This document shows positions 25,087 to 34,233 of a stretch of 64,000 nt of DNA, piece by piece. The notes below the pieces were generated by a model, which saw nothing but the letters and a program-made list of their open reading frames with translations, was not told the origin of the DNA and made no database searches. The translations under genes and the position numbers were made by a program. Each line of letters opens with the position of its first letter. The stretch's first letter is position 1. Source of the stretch: JABDIP01 sp965250245 (GTDB lineage: Bacteria; Pseudomonadota; Alphaproteobacteria; DSM-16000; Inquilinaceae); NCBI GenBank assembly GCA_965250245.1, contig OZ252296.1:5270001-5334000 (forward strand), written 5' to 3'.

Positions 25087-26118
25087 CTAGCGGCGTGCCC
25101 TGGCCAAGCTGGCGACCTGCAGCAGGGTGCGGGCGCAAATCGTCTCGGCCGGCATGGCGGTCCGCTTGCAGTCGGCCTCAGCGTCGGCCAGCCGCGTCAG
25201 CACCTCCTGCAGCCGATCGCGCCGCCAGCCATCCAGTTGGCGGCGGAACCTGGGCTTGGCCTTGAAGAAGACCGGCGGCCTCAGCGAGGCCATGACATTG
25301 TCCGGGCTGTCGCCGGCCGCGACGCGGCAATTGGCCAGGTGCAGGCGGCCGAAATGCCGTTGCGCGGCCCGCAGGATCGCCACCGGCGACTGACCTTCCG
25401 AGAAGAGCTTCCGCGTCGCACCGTCCACAGTCGCCGCCTGGCCGTCGGCCGCGGCCATGACCAAATCGTCCAGACTCCGTTCCGCGCTGTCGCCGATGCA
25501 GGCCGCCGCAGCCTCCAGGTCGATCGCGTCCGAGTCGCCGGCATAGGCGATGAGCTTCTCGGCTTCGCGGCGCACCAGCGAGCGGTCGGCCGCCAGATGC
25601 TCGGCGAGAAAGGCCTCGGCGTCGCGGCTGACGGAAATCCCGGCCTCCGACAGCAGGCCTCGCACCAGCGCGGCGACAGCCTCCGGTTCCGGCGGATAGC
25701 AGGCGATCGCGGCCGCTGCCTTGGACCCCTCGCACAGCTTTCGCAGGGTCGAGCGCGGCCCCAACTCGCCGGCTTCCAGGACCAGAAGGTTGGAGTCCGG
25801 GCGCGGCGCCTCGACGATCGGCTTCAGGGCCGCCGTCAGCGAATCGGCGGCGCCGCGGACGCGCACCACCCGCCGCCCGCCGATCAACGACTGCGCGGCC
25901 ATCTCGTCGGCAAGCCTGGCCGGATCCTTGGCCAGCTCGACCGCAGCGAGGATCGCCAGGCGGAAGGGGTCATCGGTGTCGCCAACCACCGCGGCCGCGG
26001 CCCGGTCGGCGCGTTCGCGCACCAGACCGCTGTCGGGGCCGTAGATCAGCACCACCGGCGTGGCGGCGGCAGGGCTGTCCAGCAGGGAGTCGACGCGCCC
26101 GGCGGCGACTTTCACCAT
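25087..26118 (-). CDS. holA: DNA polymerase III delta subunit
   Basis: 343 aa clamp-loader subunit. VVLIYGPDSGLVRERAD at the N-terminus stands where the P-loop would be, then SLIGGRRVVRVRGA and LVLEAGELGPRSTLRKLCE, all usual for HolA. The C-terminal third is the helical oligomerisation domain. Tail-to-tail with parB, only 17 bases apart. It follows lptE and leuS in one string, the common alphaproteobacterial order. Confidence 0.93.
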   Translation of the reverse strand: MVKVAAGRVDSLLDSPAAATPVVLIYGPDSGLVRERADRAAAAVVGDTDDPFRLAILAAVELAKDPARLADEMAAQSLIGGRRVVRVRGAADSLTAALKPIVEAPRPDSNLLVLEAGELGPRSTLRKLCEGSKAAAAIACYPPEPEAVAALVRGLLSEAGISVSRDAEAFLAEHLAADRSLVRREAEKLIAYAGDSDAIDLEAAAACIGDSAERSLDDLVMAAADGQAATVDGATRKLFSEGQSPVAILRAAQRHFGRLHLANCRVAAGDSPDNVMASLRPPVFFKAKPRFRRQLDGWRRDRLQEVLTRLADAEADCKRTAMPAETICARTLLQVASLARARR

Positions 26119-26133
26119 CGTCGCGCGCCGCGG

Positions 26134-26649
26134 TCAGCCGGGACGGCTGAAATACAGCGCCAGTTGGGTCCGGATGTCGCTGCCGAGCTGTCGCAGGGCG
26201 CGGTCGCGGGCGGCATCCTGAGCGCTGAGGGTTGCGTATTCATCGAGCACGATGTTGTAGCTGGTGATGATGCCGACCCGGCGGTTCAACACCTCCTGAT
26301 CATCCGCGGCGGTGCGCAGGGAGAACCGCGCCGTGATCACCAGATTGGCGCGCTGGGCGCTGTCGGTCTTGTCGATGCCGAGATCTTCCTGGCGCTCGCG
26401 CAGGTCGACGTTCAGCCGATAGGTCGGATCAGTCGGCCGGCCATCGGAATTGATCCCTTGAATCAAGTAGTTGCGCAGGATCTGCCCGGATCGGTCGGGG
26501 ATCACCGCGACCTCGACCTGGGACAGCTCAGCCGATGCATCCGCGATGCCGCCGGTTGCGTAAAGCGGACGAAACCCGCAGCCGGCCACGAGCAGCAGAA
26601 CTGCCGCCAGTGCGCCGACGATCCGCGGCGAGGCGCTACGCGACCACAT
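26134..26649 (-). CDS. lptE: LPS-assembly lipoprotein LptE
   Basis: 171 aa. Lipoprotein signal with lipobox LLVAGC, then GFRPLYATGG, which is the LptE opening. LptE plugs the LptD barrel in the outer membrane and helps insert lipopolysaccharide. ATG at 26649 overlaps the leuS 3' end by 14 bases; a longer upstream start would only add a basic leader. Its presence shows that this organism builds an LPS-type outer membrane. Confidence 0.9.
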   Translation of the reverse strand: MWSRSASPRIVGALAAVLLLVAGCGFRPLYATGGIADASAELSQVEVAVIPDRSGQILRNYLIQGINSDGRPTDPTYRLNVDLRERQEDLGIDKTDSAQRANLVITARFSLRTAADDQEVLNRRVGIITSYNIVLDEYATLSAQDAARDRALRQLGSDIRTQLALYFSRPG

Positions 26650-29320
26650 TGACGATCCGGTTCGGCACAACGATCACCTTGCGCACCGGCTTGCCATCCA
26701 GCGCCCTCTGCACCCCGTCCTGCGCCAGCGCCGTCTTCTCGGCCTCGTCGCGGTCGACGTCGCGGGGCAAGGCGACGGTCGCCCGCAGCTTGCCATTGAC
26801 CTGCACCGCCACGGTCACCGTCTCATCCACCAGAAGCGCCGGGTCGGCCTCGGGCCAGGGCGCGTCGATCAGCAATCCCTCCTGCCCCAGGCTCTGCCAC
26901 AATTCCTCGGAGAGGTGCGGCATGACCGGTCCAACCAGCTTGGCTAGGGTCTCGAACGCGGCGCGGCGCAGCCAGGCGGCGGTCGCACCGTCGGCGGTGA
27001 AATCCTCGACGGCGTTGGTGAACTCGCGAATGCGGGCCACCGCCTTGTTGAAATGGTACCGCTCGAAATCCTCCGACACCCCGGCGACGGTCTTGTGCAG
27101 GTCGCGCCACAGCGTCACGCACTCCGCGTCGGCCGAGAGCTGCTGCAGATCCTTGGGAATCGGCGTGTTCGGCTCGGCGACGGGACCCTTCGGGCGGTTG
27201 ACCAGGCGCCACAAGCGATTGAGGTAGCGCCAGGCCCCGTCGATGCCGGCATCGTTCCATTCCAGATCGCGGTCCGGCGGGCTGTCTGAGAGGGAGAGCA
27301 ACCGCACGGTGTCGGCCCCATAGGCATCCACGGCCTTCTCCAGGCCCACCGCATTTTTCTTCTGCTTGCTCATCTTCTCCAGCCGGCCGGCTTTCAACGT
27401 GGCACCGTCGGCCGTTCGGAACGGCTTGCCGTCCTTGAACTCAACCTCTTCCGGATAGACCCATTCCCCATCCGGGTCGGTATAGGTCTCATGGACCACC
27501 ATGCCTTGGGTCATCAGCCCGGCAAAAGGTTCCTCCACAGAGAGATAGCCGCATTTCTTCAGAGCGCGCATGAAAAAGCGCGAGTACAGCAGATGCAGCA
27601 CCGCGTGCTCGATGCCGCCGATGTACTGGTCGACCGGCAGCCAGTGATCCACCGCCTTGCGCTCGAAGGCCTGCTCGGAGTGGGGGGAGCAGAAGCGGGC
27701 GAAGTACCAGGAGGATTCGAAGAAGGTGTCGAAGGTGTCGGTCTCGCGCTCGGCCGGGCCGCCGCATATCGGGCAATCCACCTGCTTCCAGCTCGGATGC
27801 CGCACCAGCGGATTGCCCGGTTCGTCGAAATCGATATCGGTGGGCAGCTCGACCGGCAGGTCGGCATCGGGCACCGGCACCACGCCGCATTTCGCGCAAT
27901 GGATGATCGGGATTGGGCAGCCCCAGTAGCGCTGCCGCGATACGCCCCAGTCGCGCAGCCGGTAGCGCACCGCCGCCGCCCCGTAGCCCTTGGCCTCCAG
28001 CGCGGCGATGACGATGTGCTTGGCATCCTCGACCGATTTCGGCGCATCGTCCTTGGCCAGCGTCTCCAGCCGGTAGCGATAGGCCGGCAGGGCCGTGTCG
28101 AGATAGGCGGTGGCGTTGACGTAGAAGACCTCGCCCAGGTCGTCCAGGGTCTGGTGCGGGTCCTCGTCGAACCGCGCCTGCACGTTCTTCGGCAGCGCCG
28201 AGAACTCCGCTTCGGTCAGCATCCGGGCCGAGGGCGGCCACAGCACCGGAATGACCTCCAGCCCGTATTTCCGGGCGAAGTCGAGGTCGCGCTGATCGTG
28301 CCCGGCCGAGCCGAAAATGGCGCCGGTGCCGTAGTCCATCAGAACGAAGTTGGCGACATAGACCGGCAGCTCGACACCGTCGCGGAACGGGTGGCGCACT
28401 CTCAGGCCGGTATCGAATCCGACCTTCTCCGCGGTCTCGATCGCCTCCTCGCTGGTGCCCAGACGCCGGCACTCGGCGACGAATTCCGCCAGCTTCGCAT
28501 TGTCCTTGGCCAGCGACTCGGTCAGCGGGTGGTCCGGTGACAAGGCACAGAAACTGGCGCCGAAGATGGTGTCCGGCCGGGTGGTGAAGACCTCCAGCCG
28601 GTCATCCCGGCCGACGATGTCGAACTGCATATGGGCGCCGACGGACCGGCCGATCCAGTTCGCCTGCATCAGCCGCACCCGGTCGGGCCAGCGATCCAGC
28701 CCCTCGATCGCCGCCAGCAGGTCGTCGGCGTATTCGGTGATCTTCAGGAACCACTGCGACAGCTTGCGCTTCTCCACCAGCGCGTTCGACCGCCAGCCGC
28801 GGCCGTCGATGACCTGCTCGTTGGCCAGGACCGTGTGCTCGACCGGATCCCAGTTGACCCAGGCCTCCTTCCGGTAGGCGAGGCCGGCCTTCAGGAAATC
28901 CAGGAACATCTTCTGTTCGTGGCGGTAATAGTCCGGCGTGGAGGTGTTGAGCTCACGGTCCCAGTCGTAGGACAGGCCGATCAACCGCAGCTGCTCGCCC
29001 ATGACGCGGATGTTCTCTTCCGTCCAGGTCGCCGGATGCACCTTGTTGGCGATGGCGGCATTTTCCGCCGGCAGGCCGAAGGCATCCCAACCCATCGGGT
29101 GCAGGACGTTGAAGCCCTTGGCCCGCTTGTACCGCGCCACCACGTCGCCGATGGCATAGTTGCGGACATGGCCGACATGCAGCCGGCCGGACGGGTACGG
29201 AAACATCTCCAGCACGTAGTACTTCGGACGCTTGTCGTCCTCACGCGCAGCGAAACAGCCGCGATCCGTCCAGATCGCCTGCCATTTGGCCTCGGTTTCC
29301 TTGAAGTTGTACCGGGACAT
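26636..29320 (-). CDS. leuS: Leucyl-tRNA synthetase
   Basis: 894 aa class I synthetase, slightly longer than the usual ~860. HIGH-type motif PYPSGRLHVGH near residue 41; editing domain in the middle (VFTTRPDTIFGA); a zinc-type Cys pair (CAKCG) and CPICGG. The KMSKS motif reads KMSKQ: the final Ser is replaced by Gln. The catalytic lysines remain, so the enzyme should be active. First gene of leuS-lptE-holA. Confidence 0.97.
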   Translation of the reverse strand: MSRYNFKETEAKWQAIWTDRGCFAAREDDKRPKYYVLEMFPYPSGRLHVGHVRNYAIGDVVARYKRAKGFNVLHPMGWDAFGLPAENAAIANKVHPATWTEENIRVMGEQLRLIGLSYDWDRELNTSTPDYYRHEQKMFLDFLKAGLAYRKEAWVNWDPVEHTVLANEQVIDGRGWRSNALVEKRKLSQWFLKITEYADDLLAAIEGLDRWPDRVRLMQANWIGRSVGAHMQFDIVGRDDRLEVFTTRPDTIFGASFCALSPDHPLTESLAKDNAKLAEFVAECRRLGTSEEAIETAEKVGFDTGLRVRHPFRDGVELPVYVANFVLMDYGTGAIFGSAGHDQRDLDFARKYGLEVIPVLWPPSARMLTEAEFSALPKNVQARFDEDPHQTLDDLGEVFYVNATAYLDTALPAYRYRLETLAKDDAPKSVEDAKHIVIAALEAKGYGAAAVRYRLRDWGVSRQRYWGCPIPIIHCAKCGVVPVPDADLPVELPTDIDFDEPGNPLVRHPSWKQVDCPICGGPAERETDTFDTFFESSWYFARFCSPHSEQAFERKAVDHWLPVDQYIGGIEHAVLHLLYSRFFMRALKKCGYLSVEEPFAGLMTQGMVVHETYTDPDGEWVYPEEVEFKDGKPFRTADGATLKAGRLEKMSKQKKNAVGLEKAVDAYGADTVRLLSLSDSPPDRDLEWNDAGIDGAWRYLNRLWRLVNRPKGPVAEPNTPIPKDLQQLSADAECVTLWRDLHKTVAGVSEDFERYHFNKAVARIREFTNAVEDFTADGATAAWLRRAAFETLAKLVGPVMPHLSEELWQSLGQEGLLIDAPWPEADPALLVDETVTVAVQVNGKLRATVALPRDVDRDEAEKTALAQDGVQRALDGKPVRKVIVVPNRIVNVVA

Positions 29321-29367
29321 CCGGGGACCTGCTGCTGGGAGACGTCAGCCGGCGCGGGAAAGGCCGG

Positions 29368-29910
29368 CTATTGGGCTGCGGCGGTGCTGATGACGCGCAG
29401 CTCGCGGGCGCGGGTCAGGATGGTGTCCTCAAGCGCGGTCGGCGTCTGCTCGTTCACCGGCGCGTCGATCCACTCGCCGGACGGGTCGCGGATCTGCCGG
29501 AACACCGCAACGCGCAGCCCGTCGGCCCGCAATTGCCGGTCCAGGATGTAGACATTCAGCTTGAAGCGCTCGCCGGGCGACCCGGGCGGCGTGTACCAGT
29601 CGGTCAGGATGACGCCGCCGAACGGGTCGGCGGAGCTCACCGGCATGAAGACCACCGTATCCAGCGTCGCCCGCCACAGGAAACTGTTGACGCCGATGCC
29701 GCCGCCGCCCTCCGGCGCCGCGCGTGACGGATCGGTACTGAAGCTCAGCCCGTCCGGCCCGAACAGGCTCGGGCGCGCGGCGTACCGCTCATCCTGATCC
29801 TGTTGCGGCTCGGACGTTTCGGACGGCTGGAAGTTGGCGCCACCGCATCCGGCAACAAGAAGTGCCATGGCAACGGCAGCCAATACGGTCTTGCGGCGAC
29901 GGAAAATCAT
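29368..29910 (-). CDS. DUF3576 lipoprotein
   Basis: 180 aa from the ATG at 29910. Lipoprotein signal (RRRKTVLAAVAMALLVAGC), an acidic Ser/Gln-rich linker, and a conserved domain with GIGVNSFLWRATLDTVVFMP, DPFGGVILTDWY and FKLNVYILDRQLRADGL. The family is confined mainly to alphaproteobacteria, is typically found beside leuS-lptE-holA, and has no known function; an outer-membrane assembly accessory is a reasonable guess from its neighbours. Confidence 0.85.
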   Translation of the reverse strand: MIFRRRKTVLAAVAMALLVAGCGGANFQPSETSEPQQDQDERYAARPSLFGPDGLSFSTDPSRAAPEGGGGIGVNSFLWRATLDTVVFMPVSSADPFGGVILTDWYTPPGSPGERFKLNVYILDRQLRADGLRVAVFRQIRDPSGEWIDAPVNEQTPTALEDTILTRARELRVISTAAAQ

Positions 29911-29986
29911 GGCCGGCAATAAATCGAAAAATCCGGCCGGGCGCAAGGACATCCGAATCGGCGATCGTCCGGCCGCCGCCCGGAAT

Positions 29987-30718
29987 TCAGTAGATCACGG
30001 CCTTGCCGTTGCGGATGGCGATCCTGCGCGGCTTGTCGAATGGCGAGATCTTGTCCTTGCCGCCGACGCAGGGAAGGGGCTGCCGCCCGCGCGGTTTCAC
30101 GTCGAAGGCGCGGTCGAAGAACAGCGACGTCACCTGGGCATCCACGTGGCAGGGCTTGAAGCCGGCCATGTCGACCTGCAGGAAGTCCCGTTCCCGCAGC
30201 AGCGCGCAGGTCGCGGGATAGAAGTCCGCATTGTCGAAGACGATGAGACCGCCGGGACGGAGGAGGTCCCGGGCCGCGGCGGCGCAGTCATGGTAGTGCA
30301 GCCCGTCGAGCGCGATGACGTCAAATCGCTCCTCGGCCGGCAACACGGCGAGGTAGTCCCGGCCCGTCGCGATGTCCTCGCGCTTGGCGAAGAGGCAGGT
30401 GACATTGGCCAGCGCAGCCTCCTCCAGCCGGCGGACCCAGTCGTCGTCATGCTCCACGGCGGTGACCGCCCCGGCGCGCCGCGACCACCAGAGGGTGGAT
30501 TGTCCGGATCCGAATTCCAGGGCATGGCGGGTGGAGAAATCCAGCGACGCCAGGTATTCGATCGCCGGATAGGTGTACATGGGCAGGGCCTGGCCCCGGG
30601 CGTCGACGGCAAGGCCGGATGCCATCGACCGGTCGTGGCCGTGCTTCGCCAGGATCCGGAGCAGCGATCTGTCCGGCGTCTCCGCGCCGGCTTCCGTCGA
30701 AGTCTTGGTGTCAGCCAT
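29987..30718 (-). CDS. Class I SAM-dependent methyltransferase-like protein
   Basis: 243 aa. The Rossmann core is seen as ALEFGSGQSTLWWS (motif I, near residues 66-79), AVEHDDDWVRRLEE, FDVIALDGLHYHDC and LLRPGGLIVFDNADFYP. Sequences of this kind are often found in glycan or lipid modification clusters, but this gene stands alone between the DUF3576 gene and the porin. Substrate unknown. Confidence 0.8.
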   Translation of the reverse strand: MADTKTSTEAGAETPDRSLLRILAKHGHDRSMASGLAVDARGQALPMYTYPAIEYLASLDFSTRHALEFGSGQSTLWWSRRAGAVTAVEHDDDWVRRLEEAALANVTCLFAKREDIATGRDYLAVLPAEERFDVIALDGLHYHDCAAAARDLLRPGGLIVFDNADFYPATCALLRERDFLQVDMAGFKPCHVDAQVTSLFFDRAFDVKPRGRQPLPCVGGKDKISPFDKPRRIAIRNGKAVIY

Positions 30719-30792
30719 CGGCCGACTATGGCCGCGCCGCCGGCCCAGTCAAACGCAATTTTGTAGCGCCGCGCGGCGTCCCGCCAAAGGAA

Positions 30793-30818
30793 AGGGGCGG
30801 TGCCGAAGCACCGCCCCT
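30793..30818 (-). terminator. Intrinsic terminator of the porin gene
   Basis: An 11-bp perfect GC-rich stem closed by a UUCG tetraloop on the minus-strand RNA, followed by TTTCCTTT, 26 bases after the porin stop. This is a very stable and typical rho-independent terminator. Confidence 0.85.
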
Positions 30819-30843
30819 AAAACCGAAAGTGCGGTATTTCCGG

Positions 30844-31905
30844 TTAGAAGGACGCGGTCACGCCCACCAGGAACACCGTACCGTCGTTGTCGTTACCCGA
30901 GCCGGGCTGATCGCTGTCGAAGAACACCAGATCAGCATACGGGGTCAGGCCGTCAGCCAGCGAGTACTCAACACCAACGCCGTAGATGGTGTCTTCCTCG
31001 TTGCTGTTGTCGTCCTCGGCCAGCAGGGCGTTGGCGCCGAAGCTCCACGGCCCAGTCGAGAACGTCGCGCCGACGCCGAAGCGATCCAGCTCGACATTGT
31101 CGTTACCGGCGTTGTCTTCCTGATCGGCAGTGATGTAGAAGCCGCCGACCGTGAAGGCACCAAAGCCGACCTCGGCACCGAAGCCGTACTCGGTGTGGTC
31201 ACCACCGTTAGTGGCGGTGGTCTCACCGAAGTCACCAAAGTTGGCACCGGCCGAAACGCCGACGGACACGCCGTTGAACTCGCCCTGGTAGTTACCACCG
31301 ATCGAGAACGTGTCGCGGAGCTCGTCGTTGCTCTCATCCTGATCCGGCTCGGCGCCGATGGCGTCGTCGGACGGAGTGAAGCTGGCGCCCACGGAGAAGT
31401 CGCCGAACTCGCCGATGTAGACGATCTTGTTGGCGTCGTTCGAGTGGACGAAGTCGGTGCCGAACACCTCGCCGTCACTGGCGTCGTTCACATAACGCTG
31501 CCAGTCGCCGTCGGCCTGGCCGTTACCGACCGTCGGGATCGCGAAACGCAGCTCGGAAGCCGCCGGATCGGTCGAACCCAGGCGAACCTCACCGAAGGTC
31601 CCGCTCAGGAACACATAGGTCTCGTCGATGCGGAACTCGGAATCGCCGCCAGCGGTGGAGCTGTCGTCGATGTTGATCCGCGAACCGTACTCCAGGCCGT
31701 TATCCGCAACGCCGTCGGCGTTGAAGTTCAGCGTGGTGTCGGTGGTGATACCGTACTCGTTCCGGTCGGCGTCGAGATCCTCACTGGCGTAACCAGCGTG
31801 GACATCGACAGAACCGGAGATGCTGAGCTCCAGCTGCGCGAACGCGGGCCCGGCCATCAGGCCGGCCGCGACGAGCGCCGTGCTCCCCAAGAGAACCTTC
31901 TTCAT
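30844..31905 (-). CDS. Outer-membrane porin (general diffusion type)
   Basis: 353 aa. Signal peptide MKKVLLGSTALVAAG... cleaved after AFA; mature start LELSISGSVDVHAGY. Alternating-residue beta strands (FGEVRLGSTD, GYDxGxG-type turns), strongly acidic loops, and the C-terminal Phe (VGVTASF) needed for BAM recognition. A trimeric 16-stranded porin is expected. Codon use is highly biased and the gene has its own terminator, so it is probably very strongly expressed. Confidence 0.93.
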   Translation of the reverse strand: MKKVLLGSTALVAAGLMAGPAFAQLELSISGSVDVHAGYASEDLDADRNEYGITTDTTLNFNADGVADNGLEYGSRINIDDSSTAGGDSEFRIDETYVFLSGTFGEVRLGSTDPAASELRFAIPTVGNGQADGDWQRYVNDASDGEVFGTDFVHSNDANKIVYIGEFGDFSVGASFTPSDDAIGAEPDQDESNDELRDTFSIGGNYQGEFNGVSVGVSAGANFGDFGETTATNGGDHTEYGFGAEVGFGAFTVGGFYITADQEDNAGNDNVELDRFGVGATFSTGPWSFGANALLAEDDNSNEEDTIYGVGVEYSLADGLTPYADLVFFDSDQPGSGNDNDGTVFLVGVTASF

Positions 31906-32195
31906 CCTTCAACCTCCAAAGATCGGGCCTGGCGGCCCCTGACATGGAACCTCACGTGATGGCTCCAGGCGTGCAGAAATGCCCCGAAACACCTTGGAAC
32001 CCAGTAATTTCTTACTTCCGGCCTTGTCAGTGAGCAACGTCAAATGCGGCTTTGCTGCAACAATCGGCCAAAGCTGTGGCCGTTGTGCAACAAAACAGGG
32101 GATTCCGACCCTATTCCTTACGAAAAGGTTAGCAAAATCGGCGGTTTCGGACGGTTCGGAGCAGTATCGCGAGATCGAATCCGCGGTCGAATTGG
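31906..32195. other. 290-base upstream region of the porin gene
   Basis: Separates the hydroxylase stop from the porin start. It is distinctly AT-richer than average and must contain the porin promoter and leader. A hairpin with arms TGCAACAATCGGCCA and TGGCCGTTGTGCA lies at 32056-32089 (one bulge), and the DNA around 32100-32150 is the likely promoter zone. I found no convincing gene here. Confidence 0.5.
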
Positions 32196-33395
32196 TCAGG
32201 CCGGGGCGATGACCGCCATCTTCTGCATATCGGTCAGCAATTTGCTGCGCGCATTGTCCGGCATGGTGTCGAAGGCACTGGCGAATTCTCCTTCGGCGAA
32301 ATCGGGCCGCTCCAGGATCCAGGCGATGGGCTCGCGCATGCCTTGCGGAATGGGTGCGCCCTGCCGGCCGTCGGTGATGTGCCAGACGCCCTTGTGCTGG
32401 GCGAGGCGGATGTTGCCCGACACCCGCTTGAAGCGCTGGTCGACCGCATCGCCCGGCAGGTTGACGGACCCGCGCGGATAGCGGAAGCCGGCCATGAACC
32501 CGGCGAACTGGTTGACCACCTCCGGCTCCTTGGTGAACTCCGCCAGCCGTTCGCCGAGCGCCGCCAGGTGGCCGGCGACGTCCGCGGATCCGTCGGCTGC
32601 TTCCGGCCCCGGCACGACGGCCCGGAAGGTCGGATCCTGGACCGCGCGGTCGAACAGCATGCCGATCAGGTCGAGGCCGATCGGGCAGGTCAGCCCCATC
32701 GCCACGTGGATCGTCGCCTCCGATTTCGCCAGGGCGTCGTGGTACCAGCCGCGCGGGATGTACAGCAGGTCGCCGGGCTTCAGCGTGACCTCGTCGGTCA
32801 GCTTGCCCTTGTTCTTGTCATGGAAGGCATCGTCGTCGATCAGGAAGCGGGCATGCCGGATCACGTCCGGCGTCGGGCACTCGTAGATCCGCCAGGTCTT
32901 CTCGCCGGCGATGTGGACGGCGAAGACCTCATGGGTGTCGTAATGCGAGCCGAACCCCGGATGGGCCTTCCACGAGCAATAGAGATTGCATTGCACCTTG
33001 CCGCCCAGGCCGGTCTCCAACGCCGCCGCCGCCGATTTGAGTCCCGGGCTCAGATGGTCGATGTCGTTGAGCAGCAGGGAGGCGCCGCGCTGCAGCCACT
33101 GACGGACGCGATCGGTGTCCGGCATCATGATCTTGCCGCCATCGCGGCCGGTTGCCGGGGCGCAGTAATCCGGCGGCGCTACCCGGTCGCCATCCATGAC
33201 CAACTGCAGCGAGGCCGACGACCAGATGCTGGTCTGGTTGATCAGGCCGGTCAGCGACTCCCACGACATCACATCGGCGTACTTGTCCGCCGCGCCCGGA
33301 AGATGGAGCGGTTTCTTTCCGCGATAGTCCGCAAGGAACTCCTCCACGCTCATCGGCGCCAGCAGGTCCGCCAGGCTGTCGATCGGCTTGCTCAT
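32196..33395 (-). CDS. JmjC/cupin-type 2-oxoglutarate oxygenase (ribosomal-protein hydroxylase-like)
   Basis: 399 aa. The Fe(II) triad is visible as HYD in GSHYDTHEVF and a later His in YIPRGWYHDAL; GEKTWRIYE is the conserved strand. This is the pattern of the RoxA/YcfD group, which hydroxylates an arginine of ribosomal protein L16. The C-terminal ~150 residues are a helical/winged-helix-like extension as in that group. Target not proven. It is upstream of the porin but separately regulated. Confidence 0.82.
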   Translation of the reverse strand: MSKPIDSLADLLAPMSVEEFLADYRGKKPLHLPGAADKYADVMSWESLTGLINQTSIWSSASLQLVMDGDRVAPPDYCAPATGRDGGKIMMPDTDRVRQWLQRGASLLLNDIDHLSPGLKSAAAALETGLGGKVQCNLYCSWKAHPGFGSHYDTHEVFAVHIAGEKTWRIYECPTPDVIRHARFLIDDDAFHDKNKGKLTDEVTLKPGDLLYIPRGWYHDALAKSEATIHVAMGLTCPIGLDLIGMLFDRAVQDPTFRAVVPGPEAADGSADVAGHLAALGERLAEFTKEPEVVNQFAGFMAGFRYPRGSVNLPGDAVDQRFKRVSGNIRLAQHKGVWHITDGRQGAPIPQGMREPIAWILERPDFAEGEFASAFDTMPDNARSKLLTDMQKMAVIAPA

Positions 33396-33506
33396 CTCGG
33401 GTCTCCTTCAGGGTCTTCTTCTGGGGCTATCGACAGGGCTGAGTCAATCGCGTCGAGCGATCCGATCGGTCTTGCGCCGGGCCGTACGGAATGTGAGAAG
33501 GGACCG

Positions 33507-34220
33507 ATGGCAGCGACGCGGGACAATGACCTGGATCAGCCGGTGGACACGTCGGTGAAGGACAATTTCGCCGCGATCCGGTCGAGGATCGACTCAGCCG
33601 CAAGTGCCGCCGGCCGCGATCCGGGCGCGGTCCGGCTCGTGGCGATCAGCAAGATGCAGCCGGCGGACCGGGTGACCGCGGCGCTCGATGCCGGCCATCG
33701 GCTGTTCGGGGAGAACCGCGTCCAGGAGGCACAGGCGCGCTGGGCGCCGCTTCGGGCGGACTATCCGGACCTGCTGCTCCACCTCGTCGGCCCGCTGCAG
33801 ACCAACAAGGTCAAGGATGCGGTGGCGCTGTTCGACGCCATCGAATCCGTTGACCGGCCGAAGCTCGCGCGGGCCCTGGCCACGGAGATGGCGCGCAGCG
33901 GACGCCGGCCGGACTGCCTCATCCAGGTGAATACCGGCGAGGAGCCGCAGAAGGCCGGCGTGGCTCCGGACGGGCTGTCCGATCTCCTGTCGCTGTGCCG
34001 CGCCGAGCTCGGTCTGCCGATCCGGGGCCTGATGTGCATCCCGCCGCTCGACGAGCCGCCGGCCCTGCATTTCGCCCTGCTGTCGGAGCTGGCCGGCCGT
34101 CATGATCTGCCGGTTCTGAGCATGGGCATGAGCGGCGATTTCGAGACCGCGATCCGCCATGGCGCGACGCTGGTCCGGGTCGGCACCGCCCTGTTCGGCG
34201 CCCGGCCGCCGAGACCCTAG
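33507..34220 (+). CDS. YggS-family PLP-binding protein
   Basis: 237 aa single-domain PLP protein related to the N-terminal half of alanine racemase. The PLP lysine lies in LVAISKMQPAD, with FGENRVQEAQ, HLVGPLQTNK and the phosphate-binding SMGMSGDFE(T)AI, all family signatures. YggS/PLPBP proteins keep PLP homeostasis and have no known catalytic activity. Divergent from the hydroxylase gene, convergent with the L,D-transpeptidase. Confidence 0.93.
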   Translation: MAATRDNDLDQPVDTSVKDNFAAIRSRIDSAASAAGRDPGAVRLVAISKMQPADRVTAALDAGHRLFGENRVQEAQARWAPLRADYPDLLLHLVGPLQTNKVKDAVALFDAIESVDRPKLARALATEMARSGRRPDCLIQVNTGEEPQKAGVAPDGLSDLLSLCRAELGLPIRGLMCIPPLDEPPALHFALLSELAGRHDLPVLSMGMSGDFETAIRHGATLVRVGTALFGARPPRP

Positions 34221-34233
34221 GCGCGGTTCGCGG

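Noticed and set aside
30090..30110. GTTTCACGT-like sequence resembling a parS half-site
   Set aside because: Only the left half matches; the right half of the palindrome is absent and it is 7 kb away from the parS cluster inside another gene.
31979..32212. A 77-codon plus-strand frame upstream of the porin
   Set aside because: No ribosome site, no recognisable domain, and it covers the expected porin control region.
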